A stretch of DNA of 41,096 nucleotides from an uncultured Rivibacter sp. (GCA_946481025.1 CAMLNA010000022.1:1-41096); one strand, 5' to 3'. Numbered from the stretch's first letter, positions 26,616 to 35,871 are shown. Notes: generated from the letters alone by a model not told the origin. Numbers and translations: made by a program.

Positions 26616-26915
26616 TCAGCGCCGTCCGCGCAACGTGCGCTGGTAGGTCTCGTCGAGCACCGGCCCGCGGTCGGTGTCGCTGCGGCCTTCCGCGAGGTCG
26701 TCGTGCGCGCGCTTGATCACCTCGCGAGGGGCAGTCTCCTGGCTGTCGGACGATTCGTCGTGCTCATGCGGCAGGCGCGTGTCGACGCCGCCGTCGTCGC
26801 CGGCGAGGTGCTGGGTGGTGGCACCGCCCGGCGAACGCCGCCGCGCAGGCGGCGTGGCGTGCGGCGAAGGGGGCATGGGCGAGGTGCGTTGCGGCGTTCG
26901 AGAGGTCTTGGACAT
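26616..26915 (-). CDS. Small hypothetical protein, last gene of the DUF2334-yihY operon
   Basis: 99 residues, strongly hydrophilic and probably unstructured in the first half (Ser/Pro/Arg-rich), with a more conserved-looking end (PREVIKRAHDDLAEGRSDTD, DETYQRTLRG). Similar short proteins with a VIKRAHDDLAxGxxDTD-like end occur in Burkholderiales (from memory); function unknown. ATG 26915 lies 32 bp after yihY with a GGAG upstream, so it is co-transcribed with it. No signal peptide or membrane segment. Confidence 0.65.
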   Translation of the reverse strand: MSKTSRTPQRTSPMPPSPHATPPARRRSPGGATTQHLAGDDGGVDTRLPHEHDESSDSQETAPREVIKRAHDDLAEGRSDTDRGPVLDETYQRTLRGRR

Positions 26916-26947
26916 GGCATGGACTCCGGGCCGCAGGCTGCGGCGCA

Positions 26948-27871
26948 TCAACCGGTGGGCGGCAAGCCCCGTTCCTCTGCGGTCTCGTCCACATCGGGGG
27001 GCTCGGCGCGCACGCCTTCGAGCGTCCACGCCACCGCGGCGCCCAGCAGCAGGATCTGCGTGGAGTAGTAGACCCACAGCATCACCACCGCAAACGAGCC
27101 TGCCGCCCCGAAGCTCGAGGTCACGCTGACCCGGCCCAGGTAGAGCCCGATGAGGTGCTTGCCCACCGCGAACAGCAGCGCGCTGGTCACCGCTCCCACC
27201 GCCACCGAATGCCAGCGCGGCGGCCGGTCGGGCAGCCAGCGCAGGAAGGCCGCGAAGGCGGTGCTCAGCAGCAGCGCCGACAGCAGCACGTCGACAATGC
27301 CGATCAGCTGGGCCAGTAGCGGATAGAGCTTTTGAAGGTAGCCGCTCACCGCGGCCAGCACCGCGCTGGCCACCAGCGACACGATGAGCAGGAAGCCGAA
27401 GCCCAGCACCAGCGCAAAGGCCATCAGCCGAGCCCGCAGGAACGCGCCGATCACCGACGACGGCGTTTCCACGCGCCCCATGCGGTTGAGCGCGGTTCGC
27501 AGGTGCGCGAACACGCCGCTGGCCCCCACCAGCAGCGTGACCACGGCGATGAGGCCGGCCAAGCCGCTGCTGTCCTCGCGCCAGGCCGAGGCGATCATCG
27601 TTTCGATGCCTTGCGCGGCATCGCGCCCCACCAGCCCTTCGATCTCGCCGACGATCTGCCCGCGCGCCGCCTCGACACCGAAGACCACGCCCGCCAGCGC
27701 GATGGCGATCACCAGCAGCGGCGCCATGGCGAACATCGAATAGAACGCGATCGCCGCCCCCAGCTGGGCGCCTTCTTCGGCGATCCACAACTTCACGGCG
27801 TGCACGCCCACCTGCAGGGCACGCCGAGACCGCGATCCCAGGTTCAGGCGGGCTGCTTCTCGCACTGCCAT
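26948..27871 (-). CDS. YihY/BrkB-family inner-membrane protein
   Basis: 307 residues from ATG 27871, with about six membrane segments. Family blocks include GAQLGAAIAFYSMFAMAPLLVIAIALAG in part, GLIAVVTLLVGASGVFAHLRTALNRM and SSFGAAGSFAVVMLWVYYSTQILLLGAAVAW. The family was once called ribonuclease BN by mistake; the molecular role is not settled. The start overlaps the end of the DUF2334 gene by 28 bp, showing translational linkage. An upstream ATG (27922) would overlap even more and adds a non-family extension. Confidence 0.9.
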   Translation of the reverse strand: MAVREAARLNLGSRSRRALQVGVHAVKLWIAEEGAQLGAAIAFYSMFAMAPLLVIAIALAGVVFGVEAARGQIVGEIEGLVGRDAAQGIETMIASAWREDSSGLAGLIAVVTLLVGASGVFAHLRTALNRMGRVETPSSVIGAFLRARLMAFALVLGFGFLLIVSLVASAVLAAVSGYLQKLYPLLAQLIGIVDVLLSALLLSTAFAAFLRWLPDRPPRWHSVAVGAVTSALLFAVGKHLIGLYLGRVSVTSSFGAAGSFAVVMLWVYYSTQILLLGAAVAWTLEGVRAEPPDVDETAEERGLPPTG

Positions 27872-28521
27872 CGCCGCATCACGTCGGCCATGGTGCGGCC
27901 CTGCCGGTACTGCAGGTGCCATGCCAGCCGGCGCTGCCAGTCGCGCCGCACCATGGCGTCGTCAGCATCGCCCGGCTGCAGCTCGAAGCGCAGCAACGGG
28001 CCGCTTTCGACCTCGGTGCGATCGATCATCGCGTTGCGCCCCAGGCTGGCCAGGCGGTCGAACATGCCCTCGGCCGAATAGGACAGGCGCCGGCTCCGCA
28101 CGGGGCTGCCCTGCGGCAACGCATAGATGTGTTGCGGCTCGATCGCATAGCGCAGCGGCGTCGAGCACAGGGCGCGCCGGAAGGCCGGGCTCATGGCCCG
28201 CCGCTCGGCCACCAGCCCGAGCAGCGGCCAGCGTCGCGAGGCAAACCAGCGCAGCGCCGCCCTGACCCGGGCGATCGCTGCTTCGTCGTCGGCTGCTGCG
28301 CGCTCGTTGCCCTGCGCCGCCGCGAGTTCATCGCCGCACTCGAGCCGCTCCTGCATCTCGTCGATGAAGGCCGTGTTGCCTTCGTCCTTCATGGCACCGG
28401 GCGCGAGTGCCAGCGTGAGCGGCAGCGCCGCCACGTCGCCGATCGCATCGATCACCCGCTGGCATGCCCGCCACGTGGCGGGCTGTACGCCGTGCAACAC
28501 CACTGCAAGTTCAGCACCCAT
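27844..28521 (-). CDS. DUF2334-like (polysaccharide-deacetylase-fold) protein, apparently degenerate
   Basis: 225 residues. The opening ELAVVLHGVQPATWRACQRVIDAIGDVAALPLTLALAP follows the DUF2334 pattern, in which the usual text is H-D-V-x-P-A-T-W and later GDELALHG. Here the Asp after the first His is Gly, and the second block reads GDELAAAQG, so the residues expected to bind metal are missing. The second half keeps the family layout (RWPLLGLVAERRAMSPAFRRAL, DRTEVESGPLLRFELQPGD). I infer a non-catalytic relative or one with changed chemistry. ATG 28521 has a GGAG upstream. First gene of the operon with yihY, behind a perfect sigma-54 element. Confidence 0.7.
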   Translation of the reverse strand: MGAELAVVLHGVQPATWRACQRVIDAIGDVAALPLTLALAPGAMKDEGNTAFIDEMQERLECGDELAAAQGNERAAADDEAAIARVRAALRWFASRRWPLLGLVAERRAMSPAFRRALCSTPLRYAIEPQHIYALPQGSPVRSRRLSYSAEGMFDRLASLGRNAMIDRTEVESGPLLRFELQPGDADDAMVRRDWQRRLAWHLQYRQGRTMADVMRRWQCEKQPA

Positions 28522-28599
28522 GTATTTGCTCCGGTCCAGACATGCGAGTAACGCCGCGTGAATATTGGTCACGTGCGCAAGGAGAGGTGTGGACAAAGG

Positions 28600-28613
28600 G
28601 CAAGCAGCGTGCC
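28600..28613 (-). promoter_or_regulatory. Sigma-54 promoter of the DUF2334-yihY operon
   Basis: The minus strand reads GGCACG-CTGC-TTGC, a perfect core match. Predicted start near 28588, leader about 67 nt. The dyad CAGGC-TACG-GCCTG (28677-28690) is about 95 bp upstream of this start and could be an activator site. Confidence 0.7.
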
Positions 28614-28642
28614 GCGGCCGGTCCCGCGCGGAGCGCGAAGCG

Positions 28643-28656
28643 GGCACGCGGGCTGC
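28643..28656 (+). promoter_or_regulatory. Sigma-54-like promoter of the DUF2383-topoisomerase operon
   Basis: GGCACG-CGGG-CTGC has one mismatch (C for T) with the invariant GG and GC correctly spaced. Predicted start near 28668, leader about 57 nt. The dyad CGTGA-N7-TCACG (28557-28573) is about 100 bp upstream of this start. Confidence 0.55.
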
Positions 28657-28724
28657 CGCGACAGGAATGCCCGCCGCAGGCTACGGCCTGTGTTCGACGA
28701 ATGTTTTCTATGGAGGCAACGCCC

Positions 28725-29171
28725 ATGCGCAACGACCATGTCGTGGAAGTGCTCAACGAACTGATCGAAACCTGCAAGGACGGTGAGCAAGGTTTTCAAA
28801 GCTGCGCCAGACATGCGGAATCCGATGAGCTGAAGAGTCTTTTCGCCACCCGCGCCGCCGACTGCGGGCAGGCCGCGTCCGAACTGCAGACCCAGGTGAT
28901 CCAGTGCGGCGGTCGCCCGGCAAGCCACGGCACTGCAGGCGGCGCCCTCCATCGCGGCTGGGTGGCACTGCGCAGTTCGGTATCGCGCTACGACGACGTG
29001 GCGATGCTGGAAGAGTGCGAACGCGGTGAAGACGTCGCGCTCGACCGCTACCGCGAGGCGCTGGAAGAGCCGCTGCCGCCCGACGTGCGCAGCATGGTGG
29101 AGCGCCAGTTCCATGGTGTGCAGCGCAATCACGACCAGATCAAGGCGCTGCGCAACCGGGTGGGGGCATGA
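28725..29171 (+). CDS. DUF2383 (PA2169-type) four-helix protein
   Basis: 148 residues, nearly all helical, ferritin-like fold of the PA2169 family: NDHVVEVLNELIETCKDGEQGF, ADCGQAASELQTQVIQCGG, and a closing RQFHGVQRNHDQIKALRN. Members are found in stress-responsive loci; biochemical role unknown. ATG 28725 has GGAGG eight bases upstream. The last codon overlaps the next gene's ATG. Confidence 0.88.
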   Translation: MRNDHVVEVLNELIETCKDGEQGFQSCARHAESDELKSLFATRAADCGQAASELQTQVIQCGGRPASHGTAGGALHRGWVALRSSVSRYDDVAMLEECERGEDVALDRYREALEEPLPPDVRSMVERQFHGVQRNHDQIKALRNRVGA

Positions 29172-29350
29172 TGCGCCGCATCGTTGCTTCGCTGGCGGGG
29201 CTGTGCCTCGTCTGTGCGGCGGCGCTGGGCCTTTCGGGTTGCGAGAAGCGAGGCGTCACCCCGCCCACGCCATCCACCAGCACGGGAGGCACTGAAAGCC
29301 CGCCAGCCACCGCGCCTTCGCCCCCCAGCGCGCCGTCGTCGACCCCCTGA
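29168..29350 (+). CDS. Small lipoprotein
   Basis: 60 residues: MMRRIVASLAGLCLVCAAAL, then the lipobox LSGC (Cys25), then a short Lys/Arg and Ser/Thr/Pro-rich tail. The ATG overlaps the DUF2383 stop (ATGA). Function unknown; the Pro-rich remainder suggests a tethered extended peptide. Confidence 0.7.
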   Translation: MMRRIVASLAGLCLVCAAALGLSGCEKRGVTPPTPSTSTGGTESPPATAPSPPSAPSSTP

Positions 29351-29385
29351 AAGCCGCCGCCGCCCAGACCGCTCCAGCAGGGCTG

Positions 29386-30477
29386 GTGTACGTGACCGAC
29401 ACCATGCCCGGCTGGCGCAGGCAGGGCCGCGGCAGCGGGTTCGTGTACTTCGACGAGACCGGCAGGCGCATTCGCGACGAGGCGCAGCTGGCCCGCATCC
29501 GCGCGCTCGCGATTCCGCCGGCCTACCGGGACGTGTGGATCTGCCCATGGCCGCACGGGCACCTGCAGGCGACCGGGCGCGACGCCCGCGGTCGCAAGCA
29601 GTATCGCTACCACCCCGACTGGCTGGCCAGCCGCAACGGCGACAAGTTCGGGCGCATGGCGCAGTTCGGCCGGGCGCTGGCCCGGCTGCGCAGGCAGGTG
29701 CGCCGCGACCTCGCCCTGCCCGGCCTGCCGCGCGAGAAGGTGGTCGCCACGCTCGTGCACCTGCTGGACACCACCTATGCGCGCGTGGGGAGTGCCGAGT
29801 ACGCGCGGCACAACGGCTCTTTCGGCCTCACCACGCTGAAGGACCGCCATGCCCGCTGGCACGGCGGCACGGTGCGCCTGTGTTTTCGCGGCAAGAGCGG
29901 CGTGCCGCACGAACTCGAGATCACCGACGCCAGGATCGCGCGCATCCTGCGGCGCTGCCACGACCTGCCCGGCCAGCAGCTGTTCCAGTACGTGGATGCG
30001 GCCAGCGGCGAGCAGCGCGCCGTGGGCTCAGCCGATGTGAACGACTACTTGCGTGCGCACATGCCGGGCGGCAATGACTTTTCTGCCAAGGACTTTCGCA
30101 CCTGGCATGCCAGCGTGCTGGCCTTTGCCCGGCTCGAGCGCTGCGAGCCGCCGGCCTCGGCGGCTGCCGCCAGGCGCGCGCTCAACGAGGTGCTGGCCGA
30201 GGTGGCCGGCGAACTGAAGCACACCGTGGCGGTCTGCCGCCGTTCCTACGTGCACCCGCAAGTGCTCGCATGGTTCGAAAGCGGTCGGCTCGCATCGCGC
30301 GCGGCCCTGCCGGCGGAAACCGCCGCGCGGGCGCTCCCGCGCGGGCTCAGCGCCTGCGAACGGCGCTTCCTTGCATTGCTCGCGCAGCAGCAGCAGCAAC
30401 GCGGGCCGCGAGTGCGGCGTGGCACGCCGCGCCCGCTGCCTTCAGGGCAGCGTGTCGTCCGGCCGGCCGCGGGCTGA
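29386..30477 (+). CDS. DNA topoisomerase IB (poxvirus type)
   Basis: Relaxes supercoils through a 3'-phosphotyrosine intermediate. 363 residues. Family blocks: VYFDETGRRIRDEAQLARIRALAIPPAY in part, GHLQATGRDARGRKQYRYHPDW, the DTTYARVGSAEYAR region, TTLKDRH (catalytic Lys), KDFRTWHAS (catalytic Arg), and Tyr288 in CRRSYVHP as the nucleophile. The best start is GTG 29386; the frame is open back to 29296 with no ATG, and related proteins carry a few residues before this point, so a rarer start upstream cannot be excluded. Third gene of the sigma-54-like operon with DUF2383 and the lipoprotein. The 3' end overlaps a convergent small gene by 36 bp. Confidence 0.92.
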   Translation: MYVTDTMPGWRRQGRGSGFVYFDETGRRIRDEAQLARIRALAIPPAYRDVWICPWPHGHLQATGRDARGRKQYRYHPDWLASRNGDKFGRMAQFGRALARLRRQVRRDLALPGLPREKVVATLVHLLDTTYARVGSAEYARHNGSFGLTTLKDRHARWHGGTVRLCFRGKSGVPHELEITDARIARILRRCHDLPGQQLFQYVDAASGEQRAVGSADVNDYLRAHMPGGNDFSAKDFRTWHASVLAFARLERCEPPASAAAARRALNEVLAEVAGELKHTVAVCRRSYVHPQVLAWFESGRLASRAALPAETAARALPRGLSACERRFLALLAQQQQQRGPRVRRGTPRPLPSGQRVVRPAAG

Positions 30478-30705
30478 CGCATCGGGCTCGGGGTCGCCCG
30501 ACACGTGGGGCTCGACCTGCTGGGCCGTCTTGTTGGCGGCCACCGGCACCGCGCCGCCTTCGCCTTCCCAGCGCTGCAACGGCTCGGGCTTTGCCTTCGG
30601 CGTGTCGTTGCGCGCCGCCTCGGCACGCCGCCACGCATTCATGCCCACGGTGGTGAGCAATGCCGCGCCTGCGGCGAAGTAGAGGAGTTTGATGGAGGAG
30701 ATCAT
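30442..30705 (-). CDS. Small single-span membrane protein
   Basis: 87 residues: one hydrophobic N-terminal segment (MISSIKLLYFAAGAALLTTVG) followed by a charged, Pro-rich tail. ATG 30705 has AGGGA upstream. It lies 18 bp after the PRC-barrel gene in the same direction and overlaps the end of the topoisomerase gene tail-to-tail. Unknown function. Confidence 0.6.
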   Translation of the reverse strand: MISSIKLLYFAAGAALLTTVGMNAWRRAEAARNDTPKAKPEPLQRWEGEGGAVPVAANKTAQQVEPHVSGDPEPDASARGRPDDTLP

Positions 30706-30723
30706 GCGGGTCCCTGCGGAAGT

Positions 30724-31125
30724 TCAGTCCCAGTACAGAGGGGCGCGGTAGTAGGCGTGCACGCTGCGGTGCCACTGCTCGTCCGCCTGGCTGGGCCAGT
30801 GGTCCTTGTCGAAGCCGGGCGCGTTGTCGAACAGCTCGCGCGGCGCATCGAGCACGAAGCACTTGCGGTCGGTATCGAGCACCAGCGCATGCCACGGGAT
30901 GGCAAACAGGCGCTCACCCACTCCCAGCACACCGCCCGACGACATCACTGCATAGGCGATCTTGCCGCGCGGCACGTCGAGCATGATCTCGTCGACCGTC
31001 CCCAGCGTTTCGTCTTCGCGGTTGATGACCTTGTCACCGGTGAGCGTCGACGCGGTCATCAACCGCGGACCCGGCCCGCTGGCGTTGGTGTCGATGCGTG
31101 CGCCGCCTGAGATTGCTGCGTTCAT
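30724..31125 (-). CDS. PRC-barrel domain protein
   Basis: 133 residues with a PRC-barrel: MTASTLTGDKVINREDETLG, VDEIMLDVPRGKIAYAVMSSGGVLGVGERLFAIPW and a helical end (DNAPGFDKDHWPSQADEQWHRSVHAYY). PRC-barrels act in ribosome maturation and in many small stress-induced proteins; the second type fits here. ATG 31125 has AAGGA upstream. The frame continues as an 1,109-codon shadow over the kinase gene, which is not coding. A sigma-54-like element faces it at 31206-31219. Confidence 0.88.
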   Translation of the reverse strand: MNAAISGGARIDTNASGPGPRLMTASTLTGDKVINREDETLGTVDEIMLDVPRGKIAYAVMSSGGVLGVGERLFAIPWHALVLDTDRKCFVLDAPRELFDNAPGFDKDHWPSQADEQWHRSVHAYYRAPLYWD

Positions 31126-31205
31126 GGCGGGGGAATCCTTTCCGAATGCGATGGACCACCAGGCTGCCGCGCAACGGCGCTGCGCCGCTTCTGTGTGGAG
31201 GAGGC

Positions 31206-31219
31206 GGCAATGCCCATGC
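31206..31219 (-). promoter_or_regulatory. Sigma-54-like promoter of the PRC-barrel gene
   Basis: The minus strand reads GGCATG-GGCA-TTGC. The only difference from GGCACG-N4-TTGC is T for C at a position where both are common. Predicted start near 31194, leader about 69 nt. Confidence 0.6.
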
Positions 31220-31408
31220 CCACCACCGCGCAGGCTCTCCTCACGAGGCTTGTAGGAAATACAGGCGCACCGGCAGGGCTTACCACCCACCACTCGCGGC
31301 CGGCTTGCTGGCCCGACCGCAGGAGAGCGCTTGATGCGGCGGCGCCGCACAGCAACGCCAGTGCCCGCGCGCCTCGTGACGCAGCGACGCTCACCTCGGT
31401 GCGGCATG

Positions 31409-31422
31409 GGCACGCAACTTGC
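31409..31422 (+). promoter_or_regulatory. Sigma-54 promoter of the hybrid kinase gene
   Basis: GGCACG-CAAC-TTGC is a perfect core match, preceded by TG. Predicted start near 31434, leader about 88 nt to the GTG of the kinase gene. Confidence 0.7.
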
Positions 31423-31521
31423 GCTTTCCATGCCGGGGCGGCTGGCTTGCGGAGTGCGGACAGCGACATCAACCCCTGAGGAATCCGAAGCCTTACTCAT
31501 TCTTTTCATTGGCGAGTTTTC

Positions 31522-33966
31522 GTGACTGCGATCCAAGGTCCTGTGCTGAGCCCTCCGCACACCAAGATCCTCGCGCTCGATACCGCGCCGGATGACCTCT
31601 TCGGCGGCTTTGCGTTCGGCGAGCTCGCCAACACCGTGCCGACGTTGCTGTTCGTCGCCTCTGCCGACGGGCGCGCGGCCTATGTCAACCGCCAATGGCT
31701 GGCGTATACCGGCGCCGCCGATGCACAAAGCCTCGAGGCCGAGTGGGGCGTGCTGGTCCACCCGGATGACCATGCGGCCCTGGCCGGGCGCTGGGAGGCC
31801 GCTCGCGGCGACGGCGACGCGTTCGAGGCGCAGTTCAGGCTGCGCAACGCGCGCGGCGAGTTTCTGTGGCACCTCATCCGCATGAAGGCCGTGCTCGGCG
31901 CCGGCGGCGAGGTCAGCCTGTGGGCCGGCGTGGTGACGGAGATCGAGCAGCAGAAGCGCGCCACCCTCGCCCTCGACCGGCGTGAACGCGAGTTCCGCAC
32001 CCTGGTCGAGAACTCGCCCGACGGCGTGACGCGGCTCGATCGGCAGCTGCGCTTCGTGTATGCCAACGAGGCGGTCGCCCGTTGCTTCGACCGCCCCTGC
32101 ACGCAGCTCGTGGGCCACACCTTCGAAGAAGCGGGACTGCCTGGCGTGGCGGCGGCCGCGCTGCGGCCGGCGGCACTGCTGGCCCTGGCGCAGAACGAAG
32201 CGCAGCGCTGCGAATTCACGATCACCGATGGCGCCCGCAACCGCCACTATGTGTGCCGCCTGATCCCCGAGGCCGACCGCGTCGACCACGTCGACAGCGT
32301 GCTGTGCATCTTCTACGACATCACGCGGCAGCAGGCTGCGCTCGAAGCGCTGCGCGAGAGCGAGCATCGCTTCGCGCAGTTCGCCAACAGCAGTGACGAC
32401 GTGTTCTGGATCGCCGATGCGGATCGCGGCGAGCTGCTGTACGTGAGCCCGGCCTTCGAGTCGCTGTGGGGCGTGAGCGTGGAGGCCCTGAAGGCCGATC
32501 CGGCGAAGTGGAACCAGGGCGTGATCACACCGGCACCGGTGCTGCTGCCGCTGCCGTTCTACCGCCCCACCGCTGCGGCCGGCGACAAGGAGCCGGTGCG
32601 CGAATACCGCGTGCGCCGCCCTGACGGCACGCCGGTGTGGGTGCGCGACCGCCGGTTCCATCTGCACACCAGGCCGGGAGGCGAAGTCACCTGCATCGGC
32701 GGGATCGTCGAGGACATCACCGAACGCAAGGTGTGGGACACCGGCTGCGAGGTGGTGCTCGCGCTGGAACGAGAAGCACGCCGCGAAGCCGAGGCGCAGG
32801 CTTCGGCGAAGGATGAGTTCCTCGCCGTGGTGTCGCATGAGCTGCGCTCGCCGCTCAACGCCATTCGCGGCTGGGCCCATGTGCTGCGACAGACCGGCGA
32901 GCTCACGCATTCCCAGTTGCGCATGCTCGATGCGATCGACCGCAACACGCAGGCGCAGGCGCAGCTGGTGGACGACATGCTCGACACGCAGCGGCTGCTG
33001 CGGGGCAAGATCAAGCTCGAGCTGAAACCCTCGCCGCTGGCACCGCTGGTCGAGCAGGCGGTCGACGTGGTTCGACCCGCAGCGGCGGCCAAGCAGATCG
33101 CGCTGCGGGTGCACCACGGCGCGCTGGTCGATGCGGTGCATGCCGACCCCGACCGGTTGCGCCAGGCGGTGGTGAACCTGCTGTCGAACGCAGTGAAGTT
33201 CACGCCCGACCTGGGCCGCGTGGAGGTGGCCACCGGCCGGCGAGACAGCGCGGTGCTCATCAGCGTGACCGACACCGGCATCGGCATCGAGCCCGCGTTG
33301 CTGCCTCGCATCTTCGACCCCTTCCGGCAGGCAGCGGACGCCTCCACGCGCCGCCAGAGCGGGCTGGGGCTCGGGCTCGCGCTGGCGCGGCAGCTGGTCG
33401 AGCTGCATGGCGGCAGCCTCAAGGCGCGCAGCGCCGGCCCCGGCGAGGGGGCCACCTTCACCATCGAACTGCCCGTGGGCCGCCACAACGGCACCTCTGC
33501 CGGCGAGGCGGCGGGCCGTCCGGACGACGAGCGGCTGGCCAGCCAGCTGCTGGCCGGCTGTCGCATCGCGATCGTCGACGACGACGTGGAGGCGCGGCAG
33601 ATCCTCGAGCTGCTGCTGGGGCGTCACCAGGCGCGCACGGTGGCGTTTTCGTCGGTGGCCGCGGTGTACGCCTATCTGGAAACCGTGTCGGCCGAACACC
33701 AGCCGCAGGTGCTGATCTCCGACATCGCGATGCCCGACGAGGACGGCTACAGCCTGCTGCGGCGCGTGCGGGCACTGGAGCAACGCCATGCCAGGCGCTC
33801 GCCGATGATCTGTGTCGCCCTCACCGCCTTCGTGACGGACAAGGACCGCGACCGCGCGCTTGCCGCCGGCTTCGACGAACACATCGGCAAGCCGGTCGAT
33901 CCCAAGCAGCTGGTGGTGGTGGTCAACAAGCTGTTGCAGTCCAAGGCGTCCGATGTGCCACCCTGA
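31522..33966 (+). CDS. Soluble hybrid histidine kinase with three PAS domains
   Basis: Sensor kinase of 814 residues with no membrane segment, so it senses a cytoplasmic signal. Domains: PAS (about 35-140), PAS (about 155-270), PAS with C-terminal motif (about 280-405), HisKA with phospho-acceptor His439 in SHELRSPLNAIRGW, HATPase (NLLSNAVKF, DTGIGI, GLGLGLALARQ; about 540-655), and a receiver domain (about 685-805) with Asp734 in ISDIAMPDEDG and Lys in GKPVD. The start is GTG 31522, with only a weak GGCGAG upstream. It lies 115 bp before an NtrC-type activator gene, its likely partner. It has a receiver but no Hpt domain, so the C-terminal receiver may tune or reverse the kinase rather than relay. 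Confidence 0.93.
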   Translation: MTAIQGPVLSPPHTKILALDTAPDDLFGGFAFGELANTVPTLLFVASADGRAAYVNRQWLAYTGAADAQSLEAEWGVLVHPDDHAALAGRWEAARGDGDAFEAQFRLRNARGEFLWHLIRMKAVLGAGGEVSLWAGVVTEIEQQKRATLALDRREREFRTLVENSPDGVTRLDRQLRFVYANEAVARCFDRPCTQLVGHTFEEAGLPGVAAAALRPAALLALAQNEAQRCEFTITDGARNRHYVCRLIPEADRVDHVDSVLCIFYDITRQQAALEALRESEHRFAQFANSSDDVFWIADADRGELLYVSPAFESLWGVSVEALKADPAKWNQGVITPAPVLLPLPFYRPTAAAGDKEPVREYRVRRPDGTPVWVRDRRFHLHTRPGGEVTCIGGIVEDITERKVWDTGCEVVLALEREARREAEAQASAKDEFLAVVSHELRSPLNAIRGWAHVLRQTGELTHSQLRMLDAIDRNTQAQAQLVDDMLDTQRLLRGKIKLELKPSPLAPLVEQAVDVVRPAAAAKQIALRVHHGALVDAVHADPDRLRQAVVNLLSNAVKFTPDLGRVEVATGRRDSAVLISVTDTGIGIEPALLPRIFDPFRQAADASTRRQSGLGLGLALARQLVELHGGSLKARSAGPGEGATFTIELPVGRHNGTSAGEAAGRPDDERLASQLLAGCRIAIVDDDVEARQILELLLGRHQARTVAFSSVAAVYAYLETVSAEHQPQVLISDIAMPDEDGYSLLRRVRALEQRHARRSPMICVALTAFVTDKDRDRALAAGFDEHIGKPVDPKQLVVVVNKLLQSKASDVPP

Positions 33967-34081
33967 GCCCTCGCGGCTGCATCGCGCCTGCCTGCCGGCC
34001 GCCGCGCCCATAATGAATTGCAGGCGCCTCCCCGCCCTGCAGATCGAAAACACCTACATGCATTCGTAGAAGGGAGTCACC

Positions 34082-35481
<1,400 letters not shown>

Positions 35482-35482
<1 letters not shown>

Positions 35483-35515
35483 CAAGAAGCGGCGCCCGGC
35501 CGCGTGTCTTCTTGT
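35482..35515. terminator. Bidirectional terminator between activator and Pro-rich peptide genes
   Basis: ACAAGAAG pairs with CTTCTTGT around a G+C-rich loop and begins at the activator's stop codon. Both flanking genes end here, converging. Confidence 0.6.
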
Positions 35516-35722
35516 TCAGTGCAGCACGCGTCTCGCCCCTGCCGGCAGGCGGTGGCCGATGACGCGGTGCGAAGGCGCGTCCTGCGTGGGCTCAGGCAGC
35601 ACCGGCTCCGGCGGCAGGTCCACAGGGACCGGCTGGTCATGCCGCTCGTTGTTGTCGGGCGGCTTGGGGATCCGATGTTCCGGCGGCGGGGGCGTCGAAT
35701 GCAGGCAGCGGGGCAGCGGCAT
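35516..35722 (-). CDS. Small Pro-rich peptide
   Basis: 68 residues, about a quarter proline (HSTPPPPEHRIPKPPDN, VPVDLPPEPVLPEP), probably unstructured; no signal or membrane segment. Support is the AGGAG ribosome site just upstream of ATG 35722 and a clean fit up to the shared terminator. I do not recognise a family. It diverges from the DUF3606 gene, with a weak -24/-12-like element in its direction. Confidence 0.55.
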   Translation of the reverse strand: MPLPRCLHSTPPPPEHRIPKPPDNNERHDQPVPVDLPPEPVLPEPTQDAPSHRVIGHRLPAGARRVLH

Positions 35723-35753
35723 GGCGGTCTCCTCACGGACGATGCCTCGACCG

Positions 35754-35767
35754 GCAGCCTCCATGCC
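35754..35767 (-). promoter_or_regulatory. Weak sigma-54-like element before the Pro-rich peptide gene
   Basis: The minus strand reads GGCATG-GAGG-CTGC, two departures from the consensus but with GG and GC correctly spaced. Predicted start near 35742, leader about 20 nt. Supported mainly by the matching pattern in the other four gaps of the island. Confidence 0.3.
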
Positions 35768-35871
35768 TGGTGAAAGCCCAACCGGCAAGCCTTGCACGCC
35801 GGCAGCACTTCTTGCAGGCAGTTGCGACCACGTCGTCGGCATCCCTTCGGGAACGTGGGCGCCGAATCGCG

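Larger units (their letters stand above)
31126..31521. other. Divergent control region between PRC-barrel and kinase genes
   Basis: 396 bp without a gene I trust. It holds two outward-facing sigma-54-type elements (31206-31219 minus, 31409-31422 plus). Between them the 9-mer TCACGAGGC (31240-31248) recurs inverted as GCCTCGTGA (31371-31379), plus a TGCGGC-GGC-GCCGCA dyad (31335-31349). A 94-codon open frame (31195-31479) has a Ser/Arg/Pro composition typical of noise and covers these sites. Confidence 0.6.

Noticed and set aside
31195..31479. 94-codon frame before the kinase gene
   Set aside because: Noise-like composition, and it overlaps both sigma-54 elements and the inverted repeats.
34009..34021. 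AATTGC upstream of the NtrC-type activator gene as a sigma-54 promoter
   Set aside because: No GG at the -24 position; the activator is more likely co-transcribed with the kinase gene or uses a weak -10 (CATAAT).
30724..34053. 1,109-codon open frame on the minus strand across the kinase gene
   Set aside because: Only its end (the PRC-barrel protein) is real. The rest is the antisense of the kinase, with His/Arg/Gly-rich composition typical of high-G+C shadow frames.
35774..35821. GGCAGC...TTGC inside the DUF3606 gap as a -24/-12 element
   Set aside because: Spacing between GG and GC is 11 rather than 10; the element at 35872-35885 fits better.
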